Shown here piece by piece: positions 12,105 through 23,234 of a stretch of DNA of 64,000 nt. Under the pieces are notes generated by a model that did no database searches, had not been told where the DNA came from, and saw only the letters and a program-made list of their open reading frames with translations. The DNA is from Seriola aureovittata. Taxonomy: Eukaryota > Chordata > Actinopteri > Carangiformes > Carangidae. The position numbers and the translations under genes were made by a program. Location of the stretch: contig NC_079374.1 in NCBI RefSeq assembly GCF_021018895.1, forward strand, positions 3,964,212-4,028,211, read 5' to 3'. Every line of letters starts with the position of its first letter. Within the stretch, counting starts at the first letter, position 1.

Positions 12105-12365
12105 GTGTGTTAGCTGCTGCTAATGGCTGTGCACCTCTGTGGCTAGCAACGTTTACACACCTGAGTGTCAGATAATGACGCCAGTGTAATGAAAACAAAC
12201 ATGATGTAATGTCTTTGCACCAAAACTAGATACAGTTGGTGTTAAAGAAACAAAAGATTCTACAGAGATTTTCTTTCAGGGGAGATTGTATTTGTCACGT
12301 GCAGAAAAATTTCTGATGCAACCTCAATACACCAGCAAGTGATGCAATCATTGCTCCACTGATCA
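12105..12365. repeat. Diverged local repeat, copy 3
   Basis: Same order of blocks as the copies at 9160 and 10121, beginning TTAGCTGCTGCTAATGGC and ending GATGCAATCATTGCT. Confidence 0.5.
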
Positions 12366-14100
12366 GTTCAGCCAAAGCACAAGAAAACATTTTAGACATT
12401 TACCACAAGTGGTCTATTTGTTTTTAGATATCATCCTCGTGCACAATATTTTGTTGTTTTTGGCACTAATCATAAGAACACTGTGTCTGTTTAGATAATC
12501 CACAAACTTTGCTGTGAACAGTTTGAAGAAATATTGTTTTTATAACCACTGATTTATTATAAGAACTGGATACCGGACTCAGAGATGGAGCCCAGTCACA
12601 CGGCGCATAAGCCAAAAAATAAATAAATAAATGTTAACCTGGCTCACAGACTTCACATTGGGATGACGTCACACACATAACATGTTTTTCCAGCCTCAAG
12701 AGTTTTACAAACATAAAACCTTCATGGTTTAAAAATTCATACAAAGATTAATAACCTCCTTGTTTAGTTTCACAGTCTTATAGATATAAATTTTATCATT
12801 GTGATCAAAAAGAAAATGCTTTTCAGGCTGCAAACGATTTTTTTCACTACAATACCACGAACGACCACTAGGACAAATTGGCAGCAAGGGTGGGTTATAA
12901 TATGACAGTGAGGTGTGTCCACAATCCTGAGTGACCAGGACACATTACTGTTATAATATAATGTTTTTATGCCCAAACATAACATGAGAAAACTGTCTGG
13001 TGATTATGATCTAATACGTTTTATAAAATGATCATATGATCACAACATAACTGTATGAAAGGAGTTTAAAGGTTGTTGTGGCTGTTGGGTCAGTTCATGA
13101 TGGACGTTGGAGCTGCTATAGAAACAGTTTCAACAGTTGGGTCCATTGATAAAATGGATGCACCCATAAATCTAACATGGTACGGCCTCTGCCAAATATT
13201 GCGTTCACATCATATTGTTCAGACTGTGCGGCCAGGTGAGTGGACAAACGGTTTCTATCAGCCTCTAACTCATAAAGTTGGAGCTACGCAGGATTTCTGA
13301 TTTGGTACCACGGGCATTAAATGGTACAAAAACATGTACAAATGACTTTAGGCTTTCTGGTTGATCCTATTAAGTCAAAATTAAGTTACACAGTTAATTA
13401 TGATGTTATCTGTGTCTCTCACAAGCCCTTTTTTGCTGTTGTGGTTACAGGAACTGAAACAGACTGAAAGCAACCTGTTGGAATTTAACACCCAATGTCC
13501 AGTGTCTGTGGATGCATCGGCCAGTAGCTCGACTACACCTGCACCATCCAGCAGCTTTTGTTGTAGTATCATTGTCACGATTGCTGGTAGCAGAACACAG
13601 GAAGGGCAGGTGGACTGGGAGCCGAAGAATGGAGCTGAGGATCCTGGGCAAATGACCCAGGTCTGGTTGTGTGTCAGCAGGGGCTGCTGACTGGAGATCA
13701 GGTAGGGCATTGGTAGAGACTGGGGACAAGTTGCAGACTTGATATCGGCCGACGCAGAAACAGACGAAATGTCGGCCGGGACAGTCAACTCTTGAACAAA
13801 CCTTGTTCCCCATGGTGTTGTTTTCCTCCACTGTACTTACTGTAAGTACCAGTAGCAACCTGTAATTTTTTTATGACGACTGTATTCATACGACAAAACT
13901 ACACTCTAAATCTCGGGCTCGGTTACCAGTATTGATGTAGGAATATAGGAATATTGTTGAAATGTGAGGAGAAGGATGAAAAAAGGACAGAGAGGACGGA
14001 TATGAAAAAAAAAACATGACAGAAATCTTGAGGGAGGATGGAGGATGGAGTCTCTAAGTAAGGGAAACGTGAGCTGTAGTGTGGCCGAGGAAGAGGGAGG
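12366..14100. other. Intergenic DNA upstream of TAAR gene 3, no gene seen
   Basis: Several medium-length open frames on both strands (for example 13381-13858) have no recognisable domain, overlap each other in different frames and lack splice support. I treat the region as non-coding. Confidence 0.45.
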
Positions 14101-14174
14101 AAGAAGATAAAAGAGCTGAATGACAAAGAGTTGTGGCCAGAAAGCTGCCAGAGCTCGGCAGCCTCTCCTCTCCG

Positions 14175-15333
14175 ATGATGATGGAAGCCCTGGACGGAGC
14201 TGACCTCTGCTTTCCACGACTGAACTCCTCCTGCAAAAAGCCCACACAGCCGCACACCGAGGCCATGCTGATTTATGTTCTGCTTTCCACCATTTCTCTT
14301 ATCACTGTGGCTCTTAACCTGCTGGTCATCATCTCCATCGCCCACTTCAGGCAGAGATAATAATCTAAAATGTTATAATTCATAGAAGTAACTTAACTTT
14401 GATCTGTTATTTTGTGCTTGTTTGACAATTATTAAGTCTCTAATTGCAGAAACTAATGAAATAATGTGATATGGCTGGATGATTACAGTATGTTTAGTGA
14501 TGCTACTCTCCCTCTCCAGGCAGCTCCACACTCCCACCAACCTCCTTCTCCTCTCTCTGGCTGTCTCAGACCTTCTTGTGGGCTTCGTGCTGATGCCCGT
14601 TGAAATCATCTACATAGAGGCATGCTGGTTTCTCGGCGACATTCTGTGCACTCTGTATTACGTTGTAGACTACGTCATCACCTCTGCCTCAGTGGCCAAC
14701 ATGGTGCTCATATCAGCCGACCGCTACATTGCTATTTGTGACCCTCTGCGTTACCCCACCAAAGTCACTAAGACAAAAGTACAAATCAGTGTGTGTTTGT
14801 GCTGGCTTTGCTCTGTTTTCTATAGGATTCTCCTCTTACATGATCACCTGCAACAACCAGGCAGGTCTAACTCCTGTTTTGGAGAGTGTGTGGTTGTCAT
14901 CAACAACACTGCGGGGGTTGTCGACCTTGTTTTCACCTTTATTATACCCATTACTCTCATTATAGTTCTGTATTTGAGAGTGTTTGTGGTGGCTGTGTCT
15001 CAGGCTCGAGCCATGCGCTCGCACATTGCAGCAACCCAACGTTCAGGGACTGTAACTGTGAAGAAAATGGAAATGAAGGCAGCCAGGGCTCTTGGCATTG
15101 TTGTGGTTGTGTTTCTGGTTTGTTTCTGTCCGTACTACTTCCCCGCTCTGGCAGGCGAAGACACTTCAATCGATGCTTCATCTGTAGCCTTTGAGCTCTG
15201 GCTGGCGCATTTTAACTCCTGTTTGAACCCTGTTATCTACGCTTTTTTCTACCCCTGGTTCAGAAAATGTATAAAACTCATTCTGACACTTCAGATACTG
15301 AAGCCTGGCTCCCGTGATACTAAACTACTATAG
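14175..15333 (+). CDS. taar: TAAR gene 3: trace amine-associated receptor, both amine-contact aspartates present
   Basis: Exons 14175-14350 and 14520-15333 give 329 aa. The 169-bp intron has a GC donor (TTCAG|GCAGAG) and acceptor CTCCAG. Three tandem ATGs (14175, 14178, 14181) open the frame, as in gene 1. Asp3.32 (residue 109, in YYVVDYVIT) and Asp5.42 (residue 194) are both kept, so like gene 1 it may bind a diamine or a polar amine in two-point fashion. The DRY is preceded by ALA (SADRY) where others have Ile or Val. Position 6.48 is Phe. The third intracellular loop is two residues shorter than in the other receptors. The tail ends DTKLL, similar to gene 1 (ETKIL), grouping these two. A possible ATTAAA signal is at 15473. 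Upstream AGATAAAAGAGCTG at about 14104 resembles the TATA region of the younger genes. Confidence 0.95.
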
Positions 15334-16789
15334 TGAAACACAGGGGTATTAGAACTGTTCTTTATTAAATGTAAAAGGCATTAGTTTATGGCTTATGTTC
15401 TTCAGCACAAAAATCGAGGCTCAAGTGAAAACCTGTTATTGTTCTTTAACTTTACTGTATATGTGTGTAGACATTAAACTCTTGATCAATCATTCTGCTA
15501 TCAAACTGCATCTATTAGCGGCATACTGTGCCTGTATGTATGTGTGTGTATATACATGAATGTGTGAATATACTTTGGTAATAACAATTTAAACATAAAC
15601 ATAAGCACACAATCATTTAAACATGAAGTCAATGTAAGATCAGTTGTGTTATAGTGATTGAGGATAGTTTCCCCTCTCCTGTAGCTTTGTTTTAGAAAAT
15701 CTCTAACTCCCTTTTGGTTTAAGATGAGAGTATTGTTTAAACATAAAATTAATTGAAAATCCTAAGAGCAATAAGACTGGGCCCGAGTTTAATCCACCTC
15801 AAGATTCCCTGTTTCTTGGTAAATAGTTCACTACATGGTCAAGTCGATCTCAACTTTGAAAGTTAGGAGTAGCACAGGAATAAATATACTATCACCTCAA
15901 ACAACTCAAGGCCAAACAGCATGTGTTCTTCATGTGGCAGTGTATGTGGTATTTTCATGTTCAGCTCAAGCCAGAAACATGCACTAGTGCAAAACTCAAT
16001 TTCTCCTAATCTGATTCATACATTAAGTGTGAAGGTATAACATTTTCTTATTTTGGTTTTCAAAACCAAAACATATTTTAGCTTTTGTTTTGTTTTCTCC
16101 TGTCAGAAATTATATAATCAACAGAACATAACAACATTTCTATCTTTAAATCATAAAGACGTGCATTTGGTAATATTTATTTTGCAAGAAACTGTTTTGG
16201 TCGACTCTAATCTTGATTATTAACTGCAGTTGTGCAAGTGGCTGCAGGAGCTAAAACAGGAAGCAGTTATAACAAGGGGAAATCGTATCGGTAAAGGAGC
16301 ATAAAAGGTGCAAACAGTAAACATACAGGCCTTGATCCAAACTGTAGGGGGGGCATTATTAGAACCTTAACCTTCACCTTAACAACTGAATGTCTGACCT
16401 TAACCCTGCTGCTGTTGTGGCAGACCATGCTGCTCATGGGAAAGCAGCCATTACCCATGTATCACTCATTTCCCTCATCTTGAGAAAGTGACTTACTCAT
16501 AGAGTATTCCATTAACAATTCTTTGGATCAGTAGAATGTTTTTCTTGAATTGATCGACTGATATAAGACAGTTCAGTTCAACAGACTAATGTTGTAACTA
16601 TAAATTGACCGTTTACTGTAAATACCTCCACAGGTAGAATTGATGGAAAAACAATTTTAGATTTCAAATATGTATGATCCCCTTTATGAATCGCCACCTT
16701 AACGTGGCAGAGGGGTTTGTGTGTCTCAGTAATCCTGGGAGCTGTGTTGTCACCTCCCCGCACAGCACTGTCACTGCAACCAAACTCCT
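15334..16789. other. 3' flank of TAAR gene 3 and intergenic DNA
   Basis: ATTAAA at 15473-15478 is the best poly(A) candidate. The rest is AT-rich, with no gene or named element recognised. Confidence 0.5.
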
Positions 16790-17345
16790 GTAGAGGTGCT
16801 GGACTCAATCCAGGTACTCAGGAGCCTTCAGTTGAACGCCGCTGGGTTTGGGTTCCTACCAGAGAACGAGAGGGTCGCTTCATTAGCTGGAAGTCACTGA
16901 GGGAAGGCTCTGACTGCTGTCTGTGTTTATGCACTGAACAGCAGTTCAGGCCTACCCGGGCTTCTTGGAGTCTTTGGGTGGAGTCCTGAAAGGGGCACCA
17001 CCCGGGGACTCTGTAGTTCTTCTGGGGGACTTCAATGTTCATGTGGACAATGACGAAGAAACCTGGAGGGGGTAGATTTGGGGGAATGGCCCGCCTGATC
17101 TGAACCGGAGTGGTGTTTTGTTATTGGACTTGTTTGCTAGCCATGGATTTGGCAGAACAAACACCATGATTGAGCATAAGGTAGTTCATAAGTGTACTAG
17201 GCACCTTAAAACCTTAGGCATAAGATCAATGATCGAATTTGTGGTTGTATCATCTGATCTGCTGCAACATGTCTTGAACACTCAGTTGAAGAGAGGTACA
17301 GAGCTGTTAACTGATCACCAAGCAAACCCAAATGAGTAGTGAGGG
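16790..17345 (+). mobile_element. RTE-like LINE fragment, AP-endonuclease domain
   Basis: Across two frames it reads [14 protein letters not shown], then SGVLLLDLFASHGF, TNTMIEHKVVHKC, and IEFVVVSSDLLQHVL followed by ELLTDHQ. These match the order of the endonuclease domain in RTE-type (CFDP2-like) LINE proteins, including the catalytic GDFN and a final DH. A stop and frame changes show it is dead. Confidence 0.75.
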
Positions 17346-17689
17346 TGAACTGGAAACGTCTGGCCCAGGCCCCTGTCTGTAAGTCCGACCTCTGGAAGAG
17401 TTTCTCATATCCATAACCATCAACCACCTCATGAGCTCTGGGTCCTGGGTCATAACCGACAGGGTTGCACAACTTGAACTGCATGGAATACACATATTGC
17501 ATAATTGTATTGTGAGCAGACAGCAGTGTATGTGCCATGGAGACGTCATGGAGACATATGTCTTGCCTGAAAATGGAAACGGGCAGAGAAAATGGAAGGA
17601 AGGGAGAATGTCAGCTGAAATAGGTCCACAATGGCAGGCATATACCAACAACCTACATCCAGTTAGTCAGGCCAGAGTAGACTTGACCA
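17346..17689. other. Intergenic DNA, no gene seen
   Basis: No domain recognised. It may be further decayed LINE sequence. Confidence 0.35.
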
Positions 17690-18060
17690 GTGTGTTTTCT
17701 CCTCTTGATATTGCAGTCCTTGAATTGGTGTAATTAAAGTTTCCAGCTACAATGAAAACCCCCTAAGGATAAGCATTCTGCCATTTCTATTGCAGTCAGC
17801 AGATAACCAAGTACTACATTTGTGTTAGCATCTGGTGGGCTATATACAGCTGTGACAATAACACCAGAAAGCTCCCATGGTAGGTAGAAGGGTCTAGTGC
17901 CAGTAATTCTAAGTTAGTGGAACAGTGCAATGATGGCTACATGATGCTTGTACACCTGTTATTGTTAATGTACATACACAGTCCACCTGTGCGGCCCTTG
18001 TTGCAGTCACAGGGATCTCGCACAACAGGTGGAAATGATGTGACATGACTATCCATGGTC
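17690..18060 (-). mobile_element. Probable antisense LINE endonuclease remnant
   Basis: On the minus strand the translation has a degraded pattern like (V)IVTAVYSPPDANT followed by a loss of frame, typical of the middle of a LINE endonuclease domain. It lies opposite in orientation to the RTE fragment just upstream, so it is a separate insertion. Confidence 0.4.
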
Positions 18061-18426
18061 TATTTTGTAGGAAAGAGACTCAATACTGGAGTGGAAATTG
18101 CGGGGTGCGGTGGTTTGTGAGGAGCCTGTATTAGCTTAATTATGAATTGTTCCAATATGTGGGAATTTTCTGCCACCAAATGAAAAAAAAACAAACAAAA
18201 AGGAAAGAAAAGCGTGGCACTGTTTCCAGGAATCAATGTGCAGGCGTAGCCTTTTGAAAAAAAAATGCAATAAATAAAACATTATTATTTTGTCTGTTTA
18301 CTTTTTAAAGATTTACAATTTACTTTGCCTGACTACGTTCAATAACACAGGGAGCCAGAGTTTGACATACTGGGATTTGGCCTTCTGATAATATGGAATT
18401 TGCATTTGACAGGGGAGAAAGAAAGA

Positions 18427-18434
18427 GATAAATC
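18427..18434 (+). promoter_or_regulatory. TATA-like box (GATAAATC) of TAAR gene 4
   Basis: Part of the shared core promoter (GA-rich stretch, then GATAAATCAG, then TATGACAAA). It lies 104 bp before the ATG, against 74-77 bp in the other young genes, because a CT tract has expanded in the leader. Confidence 0.6.
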
Positions 18435-18484
18435 AGTTGTATGACAAAGGGTTTCACTCAGAAAGCTGTGAGCACTCAGCAGCT

Positions 18485-18488
<4 letters not shown>

Positions 18489-18526
<38 letters not shown>
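18489..18526. repeat. (CT)n tract in the leader of TAAR gene 4
   Basis: About 19 CT units immediately before GAATATG. Paralogues have only 3-5 CT units at this place, so this is a local expansion inside the probable 5' UTR. Confidence 0.95.
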
Positions 18527-18530
<4 letters not shown>

Positions 18531-20137
18531 ATGGGGGGCCAGCTAGGAGACGAACTCTGCTATCCCCAATACCACAACGCTTCCTGCAGGAAGGCGATGC
18601 ACTCTCAATCGGAAGACACGATTCTTCATAGTCTGCTCTCCTGCATCACTCTGTTCACTGTGGTTCTGAACCTGCTGGTCATCATCTCTATCTCCCACTT
18701 CAGGCAGAGATAGAATTTCTCTGCATGGCCTAAAAAATGTTTTTCTTAAAATATTTCTATCATCCTGCTGATGAAAACATTTACAGATTACAACACATTC
18801 ATATTATTTTTGTGTTTAACATGTCGTCACCTTCCTAAAATAATGGCCTAAGTCATGTTTTGACAAAAATGTTTTTTTTGCCTAAATCACCCCCTCATGA
18901 TGCTGGCCACCTCTGGTAAAATCGCCTGAATCCTCAGTTGAGGGGAACATGCAATTCTACCCCCGGTTGTATAATGGCCTATGTCAAAAGTGTGACTCTT
19001 TTGTTGAGTTTTTTGTGTTTCCTGAAAAACCTGAAAAAATGACTTAGGCCATTATTTTAAGAGGGTGTCGATGTGATATACTTCTGTGTTTATGATTGTT
19101 ACTTGTCACTTGATATATACTGTAGAAATATAGTGTTTAGGCCTTTGATTAATGCATATGAGGTATTTGAAATATTTTTACAACTGCTATGCTGTAATAT
19201 ATTTATTCATGTTGTTACAGTACAGTTCATGCATTTAGAGTTATAACTGTTATTAACACTTATTTTTACAACTGCTACAATTAACAGTGTGTTTGTGTTG
19301 AAATTCTCTCATTTCAGGCAGCTCCACACCTCCACCAACCTCCTCCTCCTCTCTCTGGCTGTCGCAGACTTCCTTGTGGGCCTCCTGCAGATGCCAGCTG
19401 AAATCCATGTGTTGGGAGGCTGCTGGATGCTGGGTGACTTTATATGTGCTGTGAATTACTTTTTAGGTTACCTCACTGTCAGTGTTTCAGTAGGAAACAT
19501 GGTGCTCATATCAATTGACCGCTATATGGCAATTTGTGACCCCATGTTTTACTCCACTAAAGTCACTCTGAGAAGAGTTCAATACTGTGTTTGTCTGTGT
19601 TGGATATTTTCTGGTGTGCACAGCGCTTGGATACTGAGAATTTTCTTAAAACAACCCAACATGTATAACGCCTGTTATGGAGAGTGTGTAGTCGTACTTA
19701 GTTATGTTGAAACATCTGCTGACCTTTTCTTTACCTTTTTAGGCCCCATTGTTGTCATCACAATTTTGTACTTGCTAGTATTTGTGGTGGCTGTGTCTCA
19801 GGCTCGTGCCATGCGCTCTCACGTTGCAACTGTCACACTTCAGCGTTCAGAGACTGTGAAAGCTAAGAAATCTGAATTGAAAGCAGCCAGGACTCTTGGT
19901 GTTGTTATAGCTGCATTCATTCTGTGCAACAGTCCATATTATTGTTTCATTGTTGCAGCTGAATACAATTTGATAGGGGCATCAACTGCATACATCGAGC
20001 TTTGGCTATTGTATTTCAACTCCTGTCTAAACCCTGTAATCTATGTGTTTTTCTACCCCTGGTTCAGAAAATCTATTAAACACATTGTTACACTTAAGAT
20101 TCTGCAGCCTGGCTCCAGTGAGGCCAATTTAATGTAG
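18531..20137 (+). CDS. taar: TAAR gene 4: trace amine-associated receptor, Gly3.32/Asp5.42
   Basis: Exons 18531-18703 and 19318-20137 give 330 aa. The 614-bp intron is the longest in the array, with GC donor (TTCAG|GCAGAG) and ATTTCAG acceptor. The N-terminus differs from the other young genes: MGGQLGDELCYPQYHNASC, one residue longer, with the glycosylation site shifted to NAS. Gly occupies 3.32 (residue 108) and Asp5.42 is kept (residue 193). Position 6.48 is Asn. In TM5 the usual YLRVFVV reads YLLVFVV, losing the basic residue at the inner end. DRY, NSCLNPVIY, FYPWF and the SSEANLM tail are intact. It is the first of the young subfamily that fills the rest of the array. AATAAA lies far downstream at 21014, beyond a Tc1-like insertion. 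Confidence 0.95.
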
Positions 20138-20299
20138 AAAGAGACTGTGATGGATTTACTGAAACCAGTTATTTTCTTGTGAGGGGGAAATTATTCCTAT
20201 ATTATCTTCAATACACTCAATCCACACAGCTCAAAGCTGTGAAAATAATTTTTAAAACATTGACAAAATTACTGTATGTTGATCGACTATGAATTTACA

Positions 20300-20515
20300 T
20301 ATACAGACCCTTTCCAAAAAATTAGAATATCATGGAAAAGTTGTTTAATTTCCATAATTCCATTCAAAAAGTTAAACTTTCATAGATTATAGAGTCAGGG
20401 CCCACAATTTAAACGATTTCAAATATTTATTTGTTTATTTTTACATAATTTGGGCTTCCAGCTCATAAAACCCACGAAAAACAGGAATTAAAAAAATTAG
20501 AATACTGTGAAGAAA
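20300..20515. mobile_element. Tc1/mariner-like fragment
   Basis: Begins CCAAAAAATTAGAATATCATGG and ends with AAAAAATTAGAATACTGTG, a terminal motif I associate with dispersed Tc1-like elements of fish. No transposase is present. It splits the 3' flank of TAAR gene 4 from sequence (20700-20830) that resumes homology with the flanks of the 50815 pseudogene and gene 11. Confidence 0.55.
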
Positions 20516-21706
20516 TCAGCCCAAATTTTACAGGGCATGAGTGTTTTAAGCTGAGTTCGGTTCAATATGGGGAAGACTGCAGACATGACAACTGGCCAGA
20601 AGACCAGATCTGTATATCTGTCTCTACCAGACAATGTTATTTGCTTGTGATTACACATGCATATTCTGTGCAATCTGACTACAGTCATCCAATTTGAAGG
20701 AAAACTTTGAAAGAAAAATGCTGTTGTTGGGGGGGAATTATGGCAACATGTGTATCCAGTAACACCTGGATACCTATGGGGATACCTGCTAAATCTTAGC
20801 TCTGAATAGGAGCCAGGTTTCAGGGTACAGTATGGAAAATGACTGAATTTCATGATTTCAATCACAATCACTCAGATATTGTTATCCCCGAATGATACTA
20901 TGATTACATGAGATAAAAGCCACGTCATGTTTTGCAGCTAAGAACTGGCACCTTTCCAGTTCAAGCACCAGTGACTTATTTTGCTGATTATGAAACTGTG
21001 TTTTGTTTTTTTAAATAAACAAATGTAAATCTTGACATTTTTATCTTTTTTTTGTCCATAAACCAAATAGAATAAGAGTATTGATATAGTTCGGCACCAA
21101 TACGCACTATCAATAAGAGAGGCTGTATCAATAAAATCCTTATCACCCATTTTATCCTAAAACATGTAATAATAATAATAATGATAATAATAACTAGAAA
21201 ATTCCTAGAGAACTTTTGAATGTTCCTGCTGCTTGGTGCGTGTACTTCACTCCTCATGTTTCAATCTGCACAAAAGACATTGCTTTCAATTTCATCCATG
21301 TCATAGAGACTTGTTTTTTTTTTTTTTTTTTTAAATGCAAAAGATATAATCGCAGTGCATTATTGAGAGTTATTGCAACACATTACAACAGACCTGCATT
21401 GTAAAATAGAGTGAAATGACTTGGAAAAATAAATGTTAAACAGAATAATTTTAACTCATCTTAACATTTTATAGTTGAAATATACATAGATACGTATACA
21501 AAAAAATAAAACAATGAAAACAATACTACAACTATGTATGAAAAGGTTTTACAATGACAAAACAAAAGGTATTGATTAGGGGATGTTCAAAAGATCACAG
21601 TATAGACAACATCTGTTATGTACAGGGATAATACCACAAGGTGTTGATGTAATGTAATTGATAATTGATGAGGCCAGATGCAGAAGAAAAGGCTGGTGCT
21701 GGTCCA
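20516..21706. other. Distal 3' flank of TAAR gene 4 and intergenic DNA
   Basis: 20750-20830 matches the 3' flanks at 51280-51370 and 56470-56550 (a CAGTAACACCTGGATACCTA motif). AATAAA is at 21014. Farther right are AT-rich sequence and a T tract near 21310, with no gene. Confidence 0.5.
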
Positions 21707-22249
21707 TTATTGGTGAAGATTAGACTGGAATTCTGGTCCTGACACAGACAAACATGTGATACGACAATTTGTTTAGATCAAACAAGTTATTTATATTCAA
21801 ACATTATCGTTATTATTGTGTGTGTGTGTGCAATAAATACTGAGGATAGATGTGAATATTCAAAAATAAACACAGTTTGAATATTACTTTTTTATATTAT
21901 AAAGTGTAAATGCTAGGAAATAAAGGGTAAACAACTATAGGTGTGATAAGACTTCAATGTACACACACTATATAACCAACAAATTGAGTAGTACAAATAT
22001 GGATATACTGCAAAATACACAATATAGGCAGCGGTATATTCATTATTAAGAATCAGCAGTACATGTATACAACATGTACATGAACATGTGTACACTATGG
22101 GTCTGATTTAATCACAGTGGTATAGACAAGTCTTACTTTTAAAAGTGAATGATAGCATGTTACTCACCTGGACCCTCCTCACTGTGTCTGGACTCTCTGC
22201 CGTTGGTGAAACAGGTGGAGGCGGTATTGTATCTGTACTGGCTCAGGTC
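21707..22249 (-). CDS. Possible last two coding exons of an unidentified minus-strand gene
   Basis: On the minus strand, 22168-22249 has a pyrimidine-rich acceptor (TTTATCAG) and a strong GTGAGTA donor. 21707-21738 has a TGTGTCAG acceptor. Joining them keeps phase: DLSQYRYNTASTCF..., then GPEFQSNLHQ and TAA. The hydrophilic tail matches no family I recognise, and I cannot find upstream exons. It may be a decayed gene end, a chance pairing of splice sites, or a real unannotated gene. It lies opposite to the TAAR array in the gap between genes 4 and 5. Confidence 0.22.
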
Positions 22250-23167
22250 CTGATAAAGACAGAGGTATGCTGAAATATCCTGAGAAATGTAAAGACCTAG
22301 TGCACTTTCAATCATGGCTGATCTCCTAACAGTAATGTAAAGTGGTTACAACATGGTGAACCGATCGACGTGTATTCACTCGGTCTGCTGGGTCCATACA
22401 ATCTCAGGTTACAGTCATCGGTTACAAAATGAACCTAAAGTTACTGACGTCACTAACTGTACAACAGTTGTTCTTCTTTGTGGGACTGAGGGCAGACTTG
22501 ACGCGCCACTGACTCATACAGCCTCTAGTGTCACAAAGTGGTATTACAACACAGGACAGGTTGGGGCTGGCTGGTAAGCATGCACATTTCAGTAGATATC
22601 TCTCAAGTAAAACAGATGGAGGTCTTGATCATGACATAATCACTGTGGCTGCTTCACACACTGTTGATAGTGTTAATTCATTTTTTGAACATTTTAAAAT
22701 AAAGTTCTGGCCACATCTTATATTGCAACTTTACAGCACAACCAAACACCAAAGCTGACATTTAAAAGTAAAGTTACATGTTCTTTGCCCACATTGCAAA
22801 CCAACTTACAGTTTTGACACTTAAATTAAAACCAAAACATTGAGCTTAACTTGACAAATATTGACACATTTGATGCATAGAAAACATTTTGATTTGCTTT
22901 GACAATATATAAACATATACTTCAAATATAACACAATTTGTGACATACAAATGTTTGTACTTGCCCATTTTGCATTCAGGTCAGTAGATATCACACTGTT
23001 CACATGAAGCAGCAAGATATAAACCCTTTGAGGAACCCCTTTGCTGAGAAAGTAAAACCTCCCACGCTGTGGGATTTAGGCGCAGTACCTGGCAGTGGAT
23101 TTCTGCAAGCAAAGAAAATATAACAGCCCGGGATATTTACTCACAGAGTATTTCACTTACTGACCGG
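22250..23167. other. Intergenic DNA, no gene supported
   Basis: An open + strand frame (22353-22577) with a cysteine and a WYY triplet was examined as an Ig-like exon and not accepted. The rest is AT-rich and unassigned. Confidence 0.4.
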
Positions 23168-23234
23168 ATGGACACCAAAAGCCATCATGACTGCTCACAG
23201 AGCCACCGCAGTCATGATGGCTTTTGGTGTCCAT
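23168..23234. repeat. Perfect inverted repeat: 27-bp arms, 13-nt loop
   Basis: Left arm 23168-23194 and right arm 23208-23234 are exact reverse complements; the loop is 23195-23207. The arms contain ACACCAAAAGCCATCATGAC and its complement. Such a stem would fold as RNA from either strand. I see no surrounding transposon ends. Confidence 0.9.

Noticed and set aside
13381..13858. Minus-strand frames of 135-137 codons and a plus-strand frame of 96 codons in the same place
   Set aside because: They overlap in different frames with no domain, no clear splice sites and no paralogue. Probably chance.
22353..22577. Plus-strand frame with a Cys and a KWYYN segment resembling an Ig V exon
   Set aside because: The Cys-Trp spacing is too long, there is no YxC end, and no partner exon was found.
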